Positions 62,001-64,000 of a DNA stretch of 64,000 nucleotides are shown piece by piece; within the stretch, counting starts at the first letter, position 1, and each line of letters starts with the position of its first letter. Origin of the DNA: Acinetobacter pittii (GTDB lineage Bacteria > Pseudomonadota > Gammaproteobacteria > Pseudomonadales > Moraxellaceae); NCBI RefSeq assembly GCF_034064985.1, contig NZ_CP139249.1:3224001-3288000 (forward strand), in the 5' to 3' direction. The notes beneath the pieces were generated by a model. The model did no database searches. It worked only from the letters and a program-made list of their open reading frames with translations, and was not told the origin of the DNA. A program made the position numbers and the translations under genes.

Positions 62001-64000
62001 TTAACCAGCAATCAAATTCCGAAGTACATAATGCAAAATACCACCCGCTTTAAAGTACTCGACCTCATTTAACGTATCAATTCGACATAACACATTAAAA
62101 TGACTTGCTACCCCATTTGACCCTTTCACATCAACCTCAAGAATTTCATGAGGCTGAATACCATCCGATAAACCACGAATCGAAATGACTTCATGACCCG
62201 TTAAGTTGAGGGACTGTCTGGTTTGTCCATCAACAAACTGTAATGGCAACACGCCCATACCCACCAAGTTTGAACGGTGAATACGTTCAAAACTTTCAGC
62301 AATGACAGCTTTTACACCTAATAAGTTCGTTCCTTTGGCAGCCCAGTCACGTGAAGAACCTGTTCCGTATTCTTTACCAGCAATAATCACAAGCGGTGTA
62401 TGTTCTTGTTGGTAACGCATTGCCGCATCATAAATGGCAAGCTTCTCACCACTTGGCACATGTAGGGTATTACCGCCTTCTTCGCCGCCGAGCATTTCGT
62501 TTTTAATACGAATATTAGCAAAGGTGCCTCGCATCATGACTTCATGGTTACCACGTCGTGAACCATAAGAGTTGAAGTCTTTTGGCTCAACACCTTGCTC
62601 TTGTAAATATCGACCTGCCGGACTGTCTTTTTTGATATTACCCGCTGGTGAAATATGGTCGGTTGTTACCGAGTCACCAAGCACTGCCAAAATACGTGCC
62701 TGTTCAATATTCTTGATTGGTTTTGGTGGCTCACCAATTCCTTCAAAGAATGGCGGATGACGGATATAAGTCGAATCATCCGCCCATTCATAAGTTTTAC
62801 TTTTTGGAATCTGAATGGATTGCCAGCTTTCATCACCATCAAACACCGCAGCATATTCTTTATGGAACATCTCTGTATTTACTTTCTGTAAGACAGCATC
62901 AATTTCTGCCTGACTTGGCCAGATATCTTTTAAGTAAACAGGTTGTCCATCTTTACCTTGCCCAATAGGTTGCGTAGTCAAATCGGTACGAATATTACCA
63001 ACTAAACCATATGCAACCACCAAAGGTGGTGAAGCAAGCCAGTTTGTTTTGACTAATGGATGTACTCGGCCTTCAAAGTTACGGTTACCAGAAAGTACTG
63101 ATGCTACGTTTAAATCATGGCATTGAATTGCGTCTTCGACTGGCTCAGGTAGTGGACCTGAGTTACCAATACAAGTCGTACAACCATATCCCACCAAGTT
63201 ATAGCCCAACTCATCTAAATACGGCGTAAGCCCAGCAGCCAGCAAATAGTCAGTCACAACTTTAGAACCCGGTGCAAGAGAGCTTTTCACCCACGGTTTA
63301 CGCTGCAAACCTTTTTCAATGGCTTTTTTTGCAAGTAAACCCGCCGCCAGCATTACACTCGGGTTAGAAGTATTGGTACAAGATGTGATGGCTGAAATAA
63401 CAACATCACCATGATTTAATGGATAAGTTTGTCCTTCAATCACACAAGAAGGACTTTCATGTTGGATATTTGCTTTTTTTGCCTCGACAGCAGTGCCGCC
63501 ACCGCCTTCATTTTCTAAACGCTCTTTAGCTTCTTTGGCTGGTTTTAAAGTTAACTCCATGAGCGCATTAAAGGTTTTCGGCACCTCTGATAAAAGCACT
63601 CGATCTTGTGGACGTTTTGGTCCTGCTAGACTTGCCTGAACCGTACTCATATCAAGACTTAAAGTATCTGTAAAGACAGGTTCATCACCCGCATTACGCC
63701 ATAAACCTTGCGCTTTGCTATACGCTTCGACCAATTCAATACGATCACTTTGACGACCAGTTAATTTCAAATAACCCAAAGTCACCTCATCAATCGGGAA
63801 GAAACCACAAGTCGCACCATATTCTGGTGCCATGTTGGCAATGGTCGCTCGGTCAGCCAGTGGTAAATCAGCTAAACCATCACCATAGAATTCTACAAAT
63901 TTACCCACAACTCCTTTTTGACGAAGCATTTGAGTAATAGTCAGCACTAAATCAGTTGCAGTAATTCCTTCTGGTAGTTTTCCTGTTAATTTAAAACCAA
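62001..64000 (-). CDS. acnA: Aconitate hydratase A, C-terminal two thirds (5' end outside window)
   Basis: The frame is open to the right edge; the part here is 666 residues. It contains the cluster ligands [10 protein letters not shown] and [13 protein letters not shown], the catalytic Ser region [14 protein letters not shown], and the linker [14 protein letters not shown]. AcnA (about 890-920 residues) interconverts citrate and isocitrate and doubles as an RNA-binding iron sensor when apo. The gene ends near a hairpin-rich spacer. Confidence 0.94.
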   Translation of the reverse strand, partial: GFKLTGKLPEGITATDLVLTITQMLRQKGVVGKFVEFYGDGLADLPLADRATIANMAPEYGATCGFFPIDEVTLGYLKLTGRQSDRIELVEAYSKAQGLWRNAGDEPVFTDTLSLDMSTVQASLAGPKRPQDRVLLSEVPKTFNALMELTLKPAKEAKERLENEGGGGTAVEAKKANIQHESPSCVIEGQTYPLNHGDVVISAITSCTNTSNPSVMLAAGLLAKKAIEKGLQRKPWVKSSLAPGSKVVTDYLLAAGLTPYLDELGYNLVGYGCTTCIGNSGPLPEPVEDAIQCHDLNVASVLSGNRNFEGRVHPLVKTNWLASPPLVVAYGLVGNIRTDLTTQPIGQGKDGQPVYLKDIWPSQAEIDAVLQKVNTEMFHKEYAAVFDGDESWQSIQIPKSKTYEWADDSTYIRHPPFFEGIGEPPKPIKNIEQARILAVLGDSVTTDHISPAGNIKKDSPAGRYLQEQGVEPKDFNSYGSRRGNHEVMMRGTFANIRIKNEMLGGEEGGNTLHVPSGEKLAIYDAAMRYQQEHTPLVIIAGKEYGTGSSRDWAAKGTNLLGVKAVIAESFERIHRSNLVGMGVLPLQFVDGQTRQSLNLTGHEVISIRGLSDGIQPHEILEVDVKGSNGVASHFNVLCRIDTLNEVEYFKAGGILHYVLRNLIAG

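Overview
The window looks like chromosome of an Acinetobacter, most likely of the A. baumannii/calcoaceticus complex. The reasons are the AT-rich composition, the gene order rlmD - exonuclease - cysM - gacS, the three-gene pntAA/pntAB/pntB operon, and a tandem arrangement at dusA that is typical of this genus. No database search was possible, so the species is an inference.

Layout. (1) About 1-15.2 kb is ordinary chromosome: the start of rlmD, an exonuclease, cysM, the hybrid sensor kinase gacS, a crotonase / hydroxyacid dehydrogenase / hydroxypyruvate isomerase cluster, rsfS, an SDR oxidoreductase, the pnt transhydrogenase operon, a DMT transporter, and a ridA-MFS pair behind a promoter with a SoxR/MerR-like box. 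(2) About 15.27-57.92 kb is a 42.6-kb genomic island integrated in dusA. The left end leaves a 21-codon stub of the original dusA. At the right end a tyrosine integrase sits next to a dusA whose first codons come from the island. (3) About 57.9-64 kb is chromosome again: the rest of dusA, a papain-like amidase candidate, a LysR regulator, tcdA, a hairpin-rich spacer and most of aconitase acnA.

Inside the island, left to right: a HigB-like toxin / HTH-ImmA protease / 'beta protein' operon that could be a defence or toxin-antitoxin module; an orphan 272-residue protein; an arsenic cluster (arsO, frameshifted trxB, arsH, acr3, two unrelated arsC, arsR); a MerR-type regulator facing an operon of a CDF-like transporter plus feoA and feoB; and a large copper/silver region. 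That region holds a CusF-like protein, cusA, cusB, cusC, an IS256-family element that splits a small copper-associated gene, copB, copA with Met/His repeats, a Met/His-rich periplasmic protein, copRS, a P-type ATPase, copC and copD. Beyond the metal genes lies a block of plasmid- or phage-like genes (DUF932, a J-domain protein, small membrane and lipoproteins). It also contains a compact structured RNA that resembles a C4-type antisense switch, an orphan 370-residue coiled-coil protein behind iteron-like repeats, a Gp2/YagK-YfjJ-type replication protein preceded by two perfect hairpins, a PrtN/AlpA-like regulator, and the integrase.

How the genes work together: the cargo covers As(V) reduction, As(III) and methylarsenical handling, Cu(I) export from the cytoplasm (P-type ATPase), periplasmic oxidation and sequestration (CopA/CopB/CopC and Met/His-rich proteins) and trans-envelope export (CusABC). 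Local sensors (ArsR, a CadR-like MerR, CopRS) have recognisable operators next to the genes they probably control. The two most unusual observations are the antisense-like RNA at 51.37-51.54 kb and the way the island rebuilds dusA with synonymous codons.
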